From the NCBI RefSeq assembly GCF_026627445.1, contig NZ_JAPNLJ010000009.1, positions 124,001 to 188,000 on the forward strand: DNA of 64,000 nucleotides, in the 5' to 3' direction. Below are positions 25,939 through 34,759 of the stretch, one piece after another. A program made the position numbers and the translations under genes. The stretch is from Streptomyces sp. H27-H1. Its GTDB lineage: Bacteria > Actinomycetota > Actinomycetes > Streptomycetales > Streptomycetaceae. The first letter of the stretch is position 1; each line of letters starts with the position of its first letter. Under the pieces are notes generated by a model. That model was not told where the DNA came from. It did not search any database and saw only the letters and a list, made by a program, of their open reading frames with translations.

Positions 25939-27258
25939 ATGTCTGATCAGGGAGAAGAGAGCCCCGCAGTGGGAACGTCTGTCGAGCTATTCGCGGGCGG
26001 CGGGGGGCTTGCGATGGCTGTTCACAACGCGGGCTTCCGGCCGCTGCTCGTGAACGAGTTCCACAAGCGGGCCTGCGAGACCCTTCTGGCGAACCTCGCC
26101 GAGAAGCGAGACGCGGACGACACGTCCGTCTCGACGGGCGGGAAGTGGCCCCTTGTTGAGGGCGACGTGCGCGACATCGCCAGCTTCGCCTACTTGAAGG
26201 GGAAGGTCGACGTCCTCGCGGGTGGACCGCCCTGTCAGCCGTTCAGTCTCGGCGGAGTCGCCAAGGGCACGGAAGACGAACGGAACATGTTCCCGGAGAT
26301 GTTCCGCGCGATTCGGGAAATGAAACCGAAGGCGGTCATCTGTGAAAACGTGCGCGGTTTGTTGCGCCCGTCCTTCGAGCCGTACTTCAAATACATCCTG
26401 AACGAAATGCGTCTTCCTTTCGAGGAACGAGGCAAGGGGGTGAGCTGGGAGAAGCACAACGAGATCCTCGAGGGGATTCTTAAGGAAGGATCGGCAGACT
26501 CCTCCCAGCGGTACCAGGTATATCCGATTGAGGTTAACGCGGCGAATTATGGTGTCCCACAGATCCGTCACCGAGTGATTATTGTTGCCTTCCGTGCTGA
26601 CCTTGATGTCAGGTGGGACGATTTCCAGCCGGTAGAGGAATATTCGGAAGAGGCGCTTCTCCACTCGATGCAGGAGGGTGGGGAATACTGGAAGCGCCAT
26701 GACTACGTGGTCGACGCGGCCAAGGAGCGGGTCGTGGCCAAACTCCCGTCGACGCTGCCCGTTCCGGACGGGAAGAAGCCGTGGCGCACTCTGCGCGATG
26801 CGATCCTGGGCATCGACTGGGAAGATGGAGGGCCAGTTGAGGACCCTCTTCCTCCGGTGCTGGAGGACCACCTGAAGCCGAAGAACCCGGCTGACCGTGT
26901 GGTCGAAGGCGTTCGTGATCACGTCGGCTGGCCAGGAGCGCGCAAATACGACGGCCACACGCCGAACCTGTTGGATAGGCCCGCTAAGACCGTCAAAGCC
27001 GGCGTGCACGGTGTTCCGGGAGGCGAGTCGGTCATGGAACTCGACGAAGAGACCTTCGATGAAGGCAAGGGCTACCGATACATGACCGTGCGCGAGACCG
27101 CCCGCGTCATGACTTTCCCGGACAAGTGGATCCTTGAAGGCCCGCGCGGAGAGAAGATGCGCCAGCTCGGGAACGCTGTGCCCGTCAAGCTCGGCGAGGT
27201 CTTCGCCAAGGCAGTGGCCGCCGCGCTGGAAGACGCGCGAAAGAGGAAGCGGAAGTGA
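25939..27258 (+). CDS. DNA (cytosine-5) methyltransferase of Eco29kI-type system
   Basis: A protein of 439 aa. All key C5 motifs are present: I, SVELFAGGGGLAMAV; IV, GGPPCQPFSLGG with the Cys nucleophile; VI, ICENVRGLL; VIII, QIRHRVIIVAF; the target region; IX, YMTVRETARVMTFPDKW; X, LGNAVPVKLGE. It should protect the host from the neighbouring restriction enzyme. The first 10 codons are short and there is no extra N-terminal domain. The stop overlaps the next gene's GTG by 4 bp. Confidence 0.92.
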   Translation: MSDQGEESPAVGTSVELFAGGGGLAMAVHNAGFRPLLVNEFHKRACETLLANLAEKRDADDTSVSTGGKWPLVEGDVRDIASFAYLKGKVDVLAGGPPCQPFSLGGVAKGTEDERNMFPEMFRAIREMKPKAVICENVRGLLRPSFEPYFKYILNEMRLPFEERGKGVSWEKHNEILEGILKEGSADSSQRYQVYPIEVNAANYGVPQIRHRVIIVAFRADLDVRWDDFQPVEEYSEEALLHSMQEGGEYWKRHDYVVDAAKERVVAKLPSTLPVPDGKKPWRTLRDAILGIDWEDGGPVEDPLPPVLEDHLKPKNPADRVVEGVRDHVGWPGARKYDGHTPNLLDRPAKTVKAGVHGVPGGESVMELDEETFDEGKGYRYMTVRETARVMTFPDKWILEGPRGEKMRQLGNAVPVKLGEVFAKAVAAALEDARKRKRK

Positions 27259-28034
27259 CTGAAACCGCAACTGATCAACCGGGGCGTTGGAAGGACCGTA
27301 CGCCTCCCGATCGGGCGTGGAAGTCCAAGTCTGATATAAACGCCGCCGCTCGCGTCGCGGAGCAGGACCGCGCGGCTGGAGGCCAACACAGGCGGGCTGT
27401 TGATGTCGGCGAGGGCCGGTTCGCACGTGCCTCGATCGCGTTGCGGCTCTACCAACGCACGCGGCGGATCCGCGCGTACCTACGCTGGTCTGAGGGAGGC
27501 CGCACCCGCGAGCGCTACGTCGGAGAAGTGGACGGCTCCACCCGATCAGAGAATCTGAAGCAGGCATGGTCCGCCGCATGGGCTCTTGAGCTTCTCACTG
27601 ACGAGCCCGTTCCTGCTGGGTCATGGGCCTCATCGCGCGAGGCGCGTGCGGTAATGAGCGCCAACAGAAGCCGGGACACCGTTCCGGAGCTCCTCGTCCG
27701 GAAGGCATTGCACCGACGAGGTCTGCGCTATCGCGTTTCCGCGAGGCCGCTTCCTGGACTGCGACGGACCGCCGACGTTGTCTTTACCAAAGCCCGCGTC
27801 GCGGTATTCGTGGACGGGTGCTTCTGGCACGGATGCCCCGAGCACCATCGGCCGGCGACCAAACAGCACAGCGACTTTTGGCGCCGGAAGATGGAGGAGA
27901 ACCGCTCACGCGACACGACGACCAACCAAGCGCTCCAAGAGGCTGGTTGGACTGTCATCCGGATCTGGGAGCACGAGGACCCGGACGAGGCGGCCGGTCG
28001 AATCGCAGAGATCATCTGGTCCCGGGGTCGATGA
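27255..28034 (+). CDS. vsr: Very-short-patch-repair endonuclease with N-terminal extension
   Basis: GTG start overlapping the methyltransferase stop; 259 aa. The C-terminal 130 residues are Vsr: ANRSRDTVPELLVRKALHRR, RTADVVFTKARVAVFVDG, CFWHGCPEHH (Zn/active-site region), FWRRKMEENRSRD and GWTVIRIWEHE. Vsr nicks T:G mismatches caused by deamination of methylated cytosine, which fits the upstream C5 methyltransferase. The first 125 residues (RLYQRTRRIRAYLRW, GRTRERYVGEV) look like a small DNA-binding arm not present in E. coli Vsr. Confidence 0.88.
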   Translation: MTETATDQPGRWKDRTPPDRAWKSKSDINAAARVAEQDRAAGGQHRRAVDVGEGRFARASIALRLYQRTRRIRAYLRWSEGGRTRERYVGEVDGSTRSENLKQAWSAAWALELLTDEPVPAGSWASSREARAVMSANRSRDTVPELLVRKALHRRGLRYRVSARPLPGLRRTADVVFTKARVAVFVDGCFWHGCPEHHRPATKQHSDFWRRKMEENRSRDTTTNQALQEAGWTVIRIWEHEDPDEAAGRIAEIIWSRGR

Positions 28035-28310
28035 AACCCGCGGACCTTCTGGAGCCGGACCACTGCCCGATATCTCACCATGCGACACGGTAGGCTCCGC
28101 GATGTCGCTGATGGATACCATGATCGAGAACTGCGGGAGATCACGTCTCTGCGCGAGATCACGCGATCGGGTTCGGTCGTCGGTGGGGACCTCTAGCCTG
28201 TAAGTCGCGCGTGACTCTGAGTGGGGTCAGGCCGCGAGCCGCTGCCCGCGACAGGGTTAGCTTCGCCGTGCCCGCGTGAACGACGGGGACCGAGGGGGAA
28301 CGACCACCCG

Positions 28311-30677
28311 ATGAAGATCACTCCTTCCGCGCGCGTGCTTCGCATGCTGGGTGAAATCGAGTTCGACGAGTGGCAGTGCGTCGGCGAACTGGTCGACAAC
28401 GCCTTCGACGACTTCGCGGAGATCCACCGATCCGAGATCCCATGGGTGGGCGGCTTCCGAGTCAGTGTGCAGTTGCCCAGTTCCACCGACGGGGAGCTCG
28501 TGATCTCGGACACGGGCAGGGGGATGAGCTACGAGCGGCTCGAGAGGGCCGTCCGTGCTGGCTGGTCCGGCAACGACATGCACGACAAGCTCGGGCTGTT
28601 CGGGATGGGATTCAACGTCTCGACCGCGCGGCTCGGCCGACGCACCCGAGTGTTGACGACCCGCCAGGGAGATCCTGAGTGGATCGGGGTGGAGATCGAC
28701 CTCGACCGGATCGGGGACGACTTCGAGGCCGACGACATCACCGAGCCCAAGAGCGATCCGAATGAACACGGCACACGCATCGTCGTAAGCCGTCTGCACC
28801 GCCCCCGGGCGGAGTGGTTGCGCAAAAACGGGCCCGCGCTCCGCAACACGCTCGGAGGTGTCTACTCCTGGCTGTTGGAGAACCAGCCCTTCGAGTTGTG
28901 GATCGGCGGACTGAAGGTCAAGCCGGTGCGTCACTGCCGGTGGGGGGACGACCGGTCTGTTCTATACAACAACAAGGAGCGCATCCCGGCGTACATCGAA
29001 ATCGACCAGAAGCTGGAGGACGGTCTGGCCTGCTCGGAATGCGGCCAGTGGCAGCTCCCGGGACGGGAGGTCTGTGAGGACTGCGGCAGCGTCCGGCTGT
29101 CGGTCCGTCCCCGCCGGGTGCACGGGTGGCTGGGCATCCAGCGCTACCTGGACAAGCGCCAGTACGGGATCGATTTCTTGCGTAACGGCCGCAAGATCCT
29201 CAGGTGGGATAAGCAGCTATTCACGTGGCGCAACCTGGATGGTGGCATCGGTAACGAAGAGCCTGAGTATCCAGTGGAACTCGCCCACCAGGGCGGCCGG
29301 ATCATCGGCGAGATTCACCTCGACCACGTGCCGGTCACTTATCAGAAGGATGCCTTCGAGTACGGCGACCGCAGCTGGCGCGCGGCTGTGGAGATCCTTC
29401 GCGGTACCGCACCGCTGCTGCCGCAGCGCGCCGAAAAGCTGGGCTATGCGGAGAACGTCAGCCCTCTCGCCCTGTTGTTCAAGGGGTACCGCCGCAATGA
29501 CGCCGGCGAGAGGTATCTGATTCCCGGCGACGGCAGGAAGCCCATCCACGACGACACCCGGCGCTGGGGGCTGGAGTTCCAGAAGGGCAACCCGGACTAC
29601 GTCACCGACGAGCGTTGGTGGCGGGCCGTCCTGGACCACGAGGAGGCGAAGAGCCGCGGCAAATCGGATCGGGCGTCGGTGAGTACCCCCGGCCGGCCCG
29701 ACGAGGCCGCCGTCATGGAGGCGCTCGGGTTCGGCGCCTCCGGTAGCGAGCCCTCGGCGGACTCCCCTGCCGGTCCTGCCGGGGAACATGCCGGTGTGGC
29801 GGAGGCCGACACGGCCCAGACGGCGGTGCCCGAGTCTCAGGCGCCGAGGCGGGAGACCTGGCAGGAGCGCGTTGAGCGCCACACCGCCGGATCCACGGTG
29901 TACCCCGAGCTGTGCCGTTCGATCGGACACCCGCGCATCGGGTTCGTCGAGGTCGAGGCGCGTCGACTAGCCGTCGGCCCGCTACTGGATGAGCAGCGCA
30001 ACCCCACTCCCGTGCTGATCGACCAGCGCCGTGGCAATGCCTGTGTGGCCTTCCTGGACCTGGACCACGAGGTCTTCCGCCGTTTCGGCGCGGAACCAGC
30101 GGACCTGCTCCTGGTCGAGGTCGCCACCCTTCTCAAGGTGCGCTCCGACAGCGACTGGAGTCACTCTCAGCTCGTCGCCTCGCTGCGCGCGGAGTCGCTG
30201 CCCGGCACCGCGCTCGATCCGCAGACGATCAGCGTTGAAGCGCGGGAGCTGCTTTCCGAGGTCCGAATCCGCATGGTCGCCGCGCTAGACCGGACCGGAG
30301 AGCCACAGCGAGCGTTCCAGTACCTGTCGCCGGACGAACTGACCGCGACCGAGCACGCGATGATTGCGAACGGCAACGTCATTCGGACCGCCGATCTTGG
30401 CACTCGCGGTGACTTCCTCCTCCACGTGCCCGCGCTGTTCCTCGTCCGCCTCTTGGAGTCCTGGCCGGAGGCGTTCATGGACGACGTGGTTTTCCAGGGC
30501 GTCTACCAGGGTGTCACCTCGGCCTCCGCGCAGCGTCTCAGCCTGGCTCGTACGGTCGGCTACCTCTCGGACATCGCCACACAGGCCAGTTACGAGGGGG
30601 CCAGCCTGCCCGCGCAACTCCTGCGTACGCGGCTCAGCATCCGGCTGCTCCCGGACAAGCTCGCGGACGAGGAGTGA
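28311..30677 (+). CDS. MORC-like GHKL ATPase
   Basis: A protein of 788 aa. The N-terminal GHKL ATPase shows the N box CVGELVDNAFDDF, the G1 box VISDTGRGMSYE and the G2 box LGLFGMGFNVSTARLGR (residues 20-115). A Zn ribbon follows (CSECG ... CEDCGS, residues 240-260), then RVHGWLGIQRYLDKRQYGID in the transducer domain, a disordered linker near 455-520 and a helical C-terminal domain. Prokaryotic MORC ATPases are known in restriction-modification loci with SF2 helicases. It probably works as an ATP-driven clamp or loop-former. The 276 bp upstream hold no gene. The stop overlaps the next GTG. Confidence 0.82.
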   Translation: MKITPSARVLRMLGEIEFDEWQCVGELVDNAFDDFAEIHRSEIPWVGGFRVSVQLPSSTDGELVISDTGRGMSYERLERAVRAGWSGNDMHDKLGLFGMGFNVSTARLGRRTRVLTTRQGDPEWIGVEIDLDRIGDDFEADDITEPKSDPNEHGTRIVVSRLHRPRAEWLRKNGPALRNTLGGVYSWLLENQPFELWIGGLKVKPVRHCRWGDDRSVLYNNKERIPAYIEIDQKLEDGLACSECGQWQLPGREVCEDCGSVRLSVRPRRVHGWLGIQRYLDKRQYGIDFLRNGRKILRWDKQLFTWRNLDGGIGNEEPEYPVELAHQGGRIIGEIHLDHVPVTYQKDAFEYGDRSWRAAVEILRGTAPLLPQRAEKLGYAENVSPLALLFKGYRRNDAGERYLIPGDGRKPIHDDTRRWGLEFQKGNPDYVTDERWWRAVLDHEEAKSRGKSDRASVSTPGRPDEAAVMEALGFGASGSEPSADSPAGPAGEHAGVAEADTAQTAVPESQAPRRETWQERVERHTAGSTVYPELCRSIGHPRIGFVEVEARRLAVGPLLDEQRNPTPVLIDQRRGNACVAFLDLDHEVFRRFGAEPADLLLVEVATLLKVRSDSDWSHSQLVASLRAESLPGTALDPQTISVEARELLSEVRIRMVAALDRTGEPQRAFQYLSPDELTATEHAMIANGNVIRTADLGTRGDFLLHVPALFLVRLLESWPEAFMDDVVFQGVYQGVTSASAQRLSLARTVGYLSDIATQASYEGASLPAQLLRTRLSIRLLPDKLADEE

Positions 30678-32344
30678 ACGCCGCCTTCCTGACCGCCGCT
30701 GAGCTCCTCGCCGGTGGGCCTGCGGGGCTTCCTCACGCTCTCGAGCGGGCCTTGTGGCACCTCGGGTTCAATGACGTCCGCGTCGTTGACGGAGCCGGAG
30801 ATGGGGGAGCTGACCTGCTTGCCGTACGTGACCGCGAGCAGTGGGTCTTCCAGTGCAAATGGAAGGCTCAAGGCAAGGTTGACCGCGCCGGTGTGGACGA
30901 CCTGGAGCGTGCCCGCACTCGGTACCGCGCGGACAGGGCGGTCCTGGCCACGAACACAGACGCCAACCGGACAGCCGAGGAACGGCGTCGGGCCCTCGCC
31001 GGCGTCGGTATCCCCATCACGGTGTGGCATGGTGCCACCCTCGCGGAGATCGGCGACCGGATGCCGACCGATGTCGCGGGTCAGTACGAGCTGCGTCCGT
31101 ACCAGGACGCCGCCGTCGAAGCGATCATTCGGGACCTCGACGCGAACGGCACGTCCCTGCTGGTGCTGGCCACGGGCCTGGGTAAGACGGTGGTGGGTGG
31201 CGAGGTCATCCGCCATTACCTAGCACGGCGTCCGGACGCAAGTGTCCTGGTCGTCGCCCATATGAAAGACCTGGTCGAGCAGCTTGAGCGGGCCATGTGG
31301 CGGCACATCGCCAAATCCGTCCCTACCAGGCTGCTGACTGGGGAGTCGAGGCCTCCCGCGCTGGACGGTGTGGTCGTCGGCACCGTCGAATCCGTGCTCG
31401 GAGCCGTGCGCACGGGATACCGGCCCGGTCTCATCCTGATCGATGAGACCCACCACGTTGCTGAGACCGGCAGGTTTGCGGAATTGCTAGACCTGTGCGG
31501 CGATGCGAAGCAGCTCGGCGTCACGGCCACACCTTGGCGCGGGGACAAGTTCGACATCACCGCGCGCTTCGGCAATCCCAGCTTCAAGATGGGCATCGCT
31601 GAGGGTATGGCGGCTGGATTCCTTTCCGCAGTGGACTACCGCCTGTACGTCGACAATGTCGACTGGGACGTCGTCAAGGACGCCAGCCTCCACGGGTATT
31701 CGATCAGAGACCTCAACCGTTCCCTGTTTCTGCCGCAGCGGGACGAGGAGATCGTCGAGCACTTCCGGGAGGCCTGGCGTGGTACTCCGAACCCGCGCGC
31801 GATCGTCTTCTGCCAGACCATGGAGCACGCCGAACACATGGCGAAGCTGCTGGCGACTTCCGACAGTGCCTGGGCAAACGCCTCGTTCCTCCATAGCGGT
31901 TTGCCCAGGCAGCGGCGCCAGATACTCCTCAACGAGTTCCGGCTCGGGAGAGTGCCCGTCATCACCTGCGTCGACGTATTCAACGAGGGCGTCGACGTCC
32001 CGGATGTGAACCTGATCGGCTTCCTGCGTGTCACCCACAGCCGGCGGATTTTCGTCCAGCAGCTCGGGCGTGGACTTCGCTTGAGCGAAGGAAAGAAAGC
32101 GCTGCGGGTCCTGGACTTCGTGACGGATATCCGCCGGGTCGCGGCCACGCTCGATCTCAAGCGCGCCCTGGAGGCAGAGGAGAGCGAGCACCTCAAGGTG
32201 CGGATGCCGCACGCGTCGCGCGTCGAGTTCAGCGACAAGACCGTCGGCTCCCTCATGGACCACTGGATCCGTGACGCCGCTGACTTGGAGACAGCAGCCG
32301 ACGAGGTGCGCCTCCAGTTCCCTTCAACGAGAGGAATCGGATGA
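30674..32344 (+). CDS. Mrr-like nuclease fused to SF2 helicase
   Basis: A protein of 556 aa. N-terminal Mrr-type REase domain (HLGFNDVRVVDGAGDGGADL then WVFQCKWKAQGK, residues 28-72; D ... Q-x-K catalytic pattern). Then an SF2 helicase: Q/Walker A LLVLATGLGKTVVGGEV, motif II LILIDETHHV, motif III LGVTATPWRGD, motif V TCVDVFNEGVDVPDV and motif VI FVQQLGRGLRLSEGKK. It should cut DNA in an ATP-dependent way. Coupled by 4-bp overlaps to MORC upstream and the 199-aa gene downstream. Confidence 0.88.
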   Translation: MNAAFLTAAELLAGGPAGLPHALERALWHLGFNDVRVVDGAGDGGADLLAVRDREQWVFQCKWKAQGKVDRAGVDDLERARTRYRADRAVLATNTDANRTAEERRRALAGVGIPITVWHGATLAEIGDRMPTDVAGQYELRPYQDAAVEAIIRDLDANGTSLLVLATGLGKTVVGGEVIRHYLARRPDASVLVVAHMKDLVEQLERAMWRHIAKSVPTRLLTGESRPPALDGVVVGTVESVLGAVRTGYRPGLILIDETHHVAETGRFAELLDLCGDAKQLGVTATPWRGDKFDITARFGNPSFKMGIAEGMAAGFLSAVDYRLYVDNVDWDVVKDASLHGYSIRDLNRSLFLPQRDEEIVEHFREAWRGTPNPRAIVFCQTMEHAEHMAKLLATSDSAWANASFLHSGLPRQRRQILLNEFRLGRVPVITCVDVFNEGVDVPDVNLIGFLRVTHSRRIFVQQLGRGLRLSEGKKALRVLDFVTDIRRVAATLDLKRALEAEESEHLKVRMPHASRVEFSDKTVGSLMDHWIRDAADLETAADEVRLQFPSTRGIG

Positions 32345-32940
32345 CTACGTACTCTCTGCCCCGAGATCTTGAGGAGCAGGTCGTGAGGCTTCTCTACCAG
32401 CGTGCGGCCGAACTCAACTGGACCTACCTCCCTGATGCCGAGCGCACCAAGCAGTACCAACTGTGGACGGCCGAGCCGGCCATCGGGGGAAAACTCCTCG
32501 GGTTCATCGCCAAACCGGAGAACGTTCGGCCTTGGATCAAGGACGGTCCGATGAAGGAGTACGCACGTGCGACCTATGGTGTAGGCAAGTACGCGCCGCT
32601 CGTGACCAAGCCCGCTACGCCCGTCGACGCCCTGGTGGTCAAGGCACTCGGACCCGGATGGGTGGTGGACCTTGCCACGCTCGACATCAAGCCCTTGAAG
32701 GTGACCATCCGCAGGGAGGATGACGAGGACGAGGAGAGGCGCTTCGTCTGGGGACCGGTGAAGGACTTCAAGCATCTGGCCTGGGCGGCGATCCTGGCGC
32801 AGGCGGGCGGGGACCCGCTCCCGTGGGCCGTCTGTGTGGTGGATTCCTTCGTGCGACCGGTGAGCAAGACGCAGAAAGTGTCCCATCAACGGATCGCGGA
32901 ACGGCTCGGGCTCCTTGTCGCACATGTCAGCGACGGCTGA
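32341..32940 (+). CDS. Unknown protein of the MORC operon
   Basis: A protein of 199 aa; ATG overlaps the helicase stop (ATGA). No family recognised. It is soluble, with EEQVVRLLYQRAAELNWTYL at the N-terminus, a basic middle and VDLATLDIKPLKVTI / FKHLAWAAILAQAGGD in the second half. The gene's tight overlap and position make it a likely subunit or adaptor of the MORC/helicase system. Confidence 0.7.
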   Translation: MTTYSLPRDLEEQVVRLLYQRAAELNWTYLPDAERTKQYQLWTAEPAIGGKLLGFIAKPENVRPWIKDGPMKEYARATYGVGKYAPLVTKPATPVDALVVKALGPGWVVDLATLDIKPLKVTIRREDDEDEERRFVWGPVKDFKHLAWAAILAQAGGDPLPWAVCVVDSFVRPVSKTQKVSHQRIAERLGLLVAHVSDG

Positions 32941-32955
32941 GAGGGAGATCGCCCC

Positions 32956-34293
32956 ATGGACGAGAACGGACGGGGAGCTTGGCTCGAGCGCGCCTGGTCC
33001 TTCCTTGACGAGCGGTCGAGGCTCATGTTCGCGGAGCGCGAGGACGGAAGGACCCTGAACGAGATCGGTCAGGTTCATGGGGTCACCCGTGAACGTGTCC
33101 GTCAAATCCTCCTCAAAACCGAGCAGCACCTGCTGGTGACGGCGGATCTCATGGCACCAGATTGGCGTGAACATCTCACGGAGCTCACTACGCGACCGGC
33201 CGTGACGACCAAGAGCTTGGCGGACGTCCTCGGCGTGGACGGTCACGTGACGATAGGTGCCTATGCCCGCGCCGCTGGGTTCGTCCATCCACGCGTCTGG
33301 GGCCGCGACCTGAACGGCTGGTGGGCCGCAGGCTCCGGCGATCTCGAGCGCCGTCTGCGCGAGATCGCGGAGAGGGCTCCCCTACGAGCGGGTGAGTTGA
33401 GTGACGTCGCGAAGGCCGCGGGTGTGTCGGAGAGTGTTCCTCTGGAGTCGCTGTTCGGAGGTGAGCGAAGCCCCTTGGTCCAAGGGGCGGACGATAGTTG
33501 GCTGCGGCGTCGCGCCCGTGGTCGCGACGCCTGTTACCTGTGGTTGCTTCAGCGGGGAGAGCCGTGCCGGGCGGAGGAGCTGGCGACCGCAACGGGCGTG
33601 TCCACGGCGCATGCCGTCAGGGAGGCCCTGAGGCGTGACGATCGGTTCGTCCAGGTCCGACCGGAGGGTACTTGGGCTCTGGTCGAGTGGTCCCTTCCGG
33701 AGGTGACGCCGTACGCCAACGCAGTCGAGGCCCTCGTAGCCGTAGTGAGGGAGAGTGGTCCGATCAGCAAGGACATTCTCTTCTCGAGGGTCGCCGAGCG
33801 GTACCCGGTGACGGCATGGCGCATGCAGCAGTGCCTTCTGAGCGATCAGATCGGCACGACGGCGGACGGGCTGATCGACCTGGTGGAGCGAGGCGCCGTA
33901 CCGAACGAGGAGAGCGAGCCGCCGAAGCCTGACACGATGGCGGTCGATCCCCAGGGCAACGTCTACGGCATACGTCTGAAGGTCGACAAGGACGTCCTGC
34001 GGGGGAGCGGGATCCTGGTCAGCTCCTGGATCACATGGAGCCTGGGGCTGAGGCGGGCTCCGATGTCTAGGACCTTCGCTCTCCCGGGCGAGGCCGGTCC
34101 GCTGATCCTGCGGCGAGGTACTAGTGGAGCCCAGATTTCAAGCCTGCGGCTCTACGCACAGGCACAGCGCATGACGATCGGTTGCGACATCGCCGTTCTT
34201 CTGCGCGCTGATGATTCGACAGCTGATGTCCGTCACGCTTGCGAGGAGGGGACCTGTCCGGCCCGGTACCCGGATTACTGTCCCGTCGGGTGA
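32956..34293 (+). CDS. Sigma-region-4-like HTH protein of the MORC operon
   Basis: A protein of 445 aa. Residues 15-55 match sigma70 region 4: ERSRLMFAEREDGRTLNEIG, QVHGVTRERVRQILLKTEQH. Later parts hold more winged-helix or HARE-like repeats (RELSDVAKAAGVSES-type, GEPCRAEELATATGVSTAHA, GPISKDILFSRVAERYPVTA) and a C-terminal beta-rich domain (ILRRGTSGAQISSLR). There is no region 2, so it is not a working sigma factor. It may recognise promoter or phage DNA, or regulate the operon. It starts 15 bp after the previous stop. Confidence 0.7.
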   Translation: MDENGRGAWLERAWSFLDERSRLMFAEREDGRTLNEIGQVHGVTRERVRQILLKTEQHLLVTADLMAPDWREHLTELTTRPAVTTKSLADVLGVDGHVTIGAYARAAGFVHPRVWGRDLNGWWAAGSGDLERRLREIAERAPLRAGELSDVAKAAGVSESVPLESLFGGERSPLVQGADDSWLRRRARGRDACYLWLLQRGEPCRAEELATATGVSTAHAVREALRRDDRFVQVRPEGTWALVEWSLPEVTPYANAVEALVAVVRESGPISKDILFSRVAERYPVTAWRMQQCLLSDQIGTTADGLIDLVERGAVPNEESEPPKPDTMAVDPQGNVYGIRLKVDKDVLRGSGILVSSWITWSLGLRRAPMSRTFALPGEAGPLILRRGTSGAQISSLRLYAQAQRMTIGCDIAVLLRADDSTADVRHACEEGTCPARYPDYCPVG

Positions 34294-34759
34294 GCGGCGG
34301 TGCGGGCGGGCCGAGGCCCGTCCTTCTTCAGGTCTCCCCTCGCGAGCCGGTCTCATGCGTGAGCGGTGCGTGAACGGACGGGGTGGCACAGGGTGGATTG
34401 GCCCGGCATGCGGTAGCCGGGCCGCACCTTGCTGACCTGGGGAAACAGGATGCGGCGGCACGGCCCGGCACCACTCGGGATGATCTTGTGGGGCCTCGTA
34501 ATGCGTAGGTCTCGGCTTCGAATTCCGACGGCGGCTCGGATTGGCCCGAGGACTCACTCGCCGCGATCTGGGGCTTCTTCATGCCCTCAGCCGCGTGCCC
34601 GGTCGAGCCGGTGGTGCGCTTCCGGCTCTTCGCTTCTGCGGGGGGACTGGCGCATCGTCGGTGGTGCTGACCGTGGGGCCGTGAGGACCACCGGCTGAGG
34701 CCGGAGTCGGGTTCGGGGCCCGAGGCTTGGCCGGAGCCATGGCCCGGACCGGAGCCCGG
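34294..34759. other. Island right-end region without genes
   Basis: No supportable gene. It contains sequence partly matching the left-end flank (GGGGTGGCACAGGG near 34380, GGGGAAAC near 34440, CGGGATGATC near 34478), the right att copy, a degenerate terminator copy and then a GC-rich spacer up to the MFS stop codon. Confidence 0.5.
34495..34537 (+). repeat. Right att copy, degenerate tRNA-Thr 3' half
   Basis: It shares 40 of 43 bases with the left copy at 14174-14216. The three changes (GGG to GGC, CCC to TCC, GAA to GAC) break the T-stem and acceptor pairing, so it cannot be a functional tRNA end. Together the two copies define the island. Confidence 0.7.

Larger units (their letters stand above)
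14174..34537. mobile_element. Decayed integrated island flanked by tRNA-Thr-derived repeats
   Basis: The 20.4-kb segment runs between two direct 43-nt repeats with 3 mismatches. Next to the left repeat is a tyrosine integrase facing it, the normal layout of tRNA-targeting integrative elements. Cargo: a ParB-like relic, the aaRS/SAM-synthetase cluster, an Eco29kI-type R-M set and a MORC operon. Integrase and ParB-like genes are broken, so the element is probably immobile. Similarity also extends on both sides of the repeats, so the boundaries may record more than one insertion. Confidence 0.6.
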
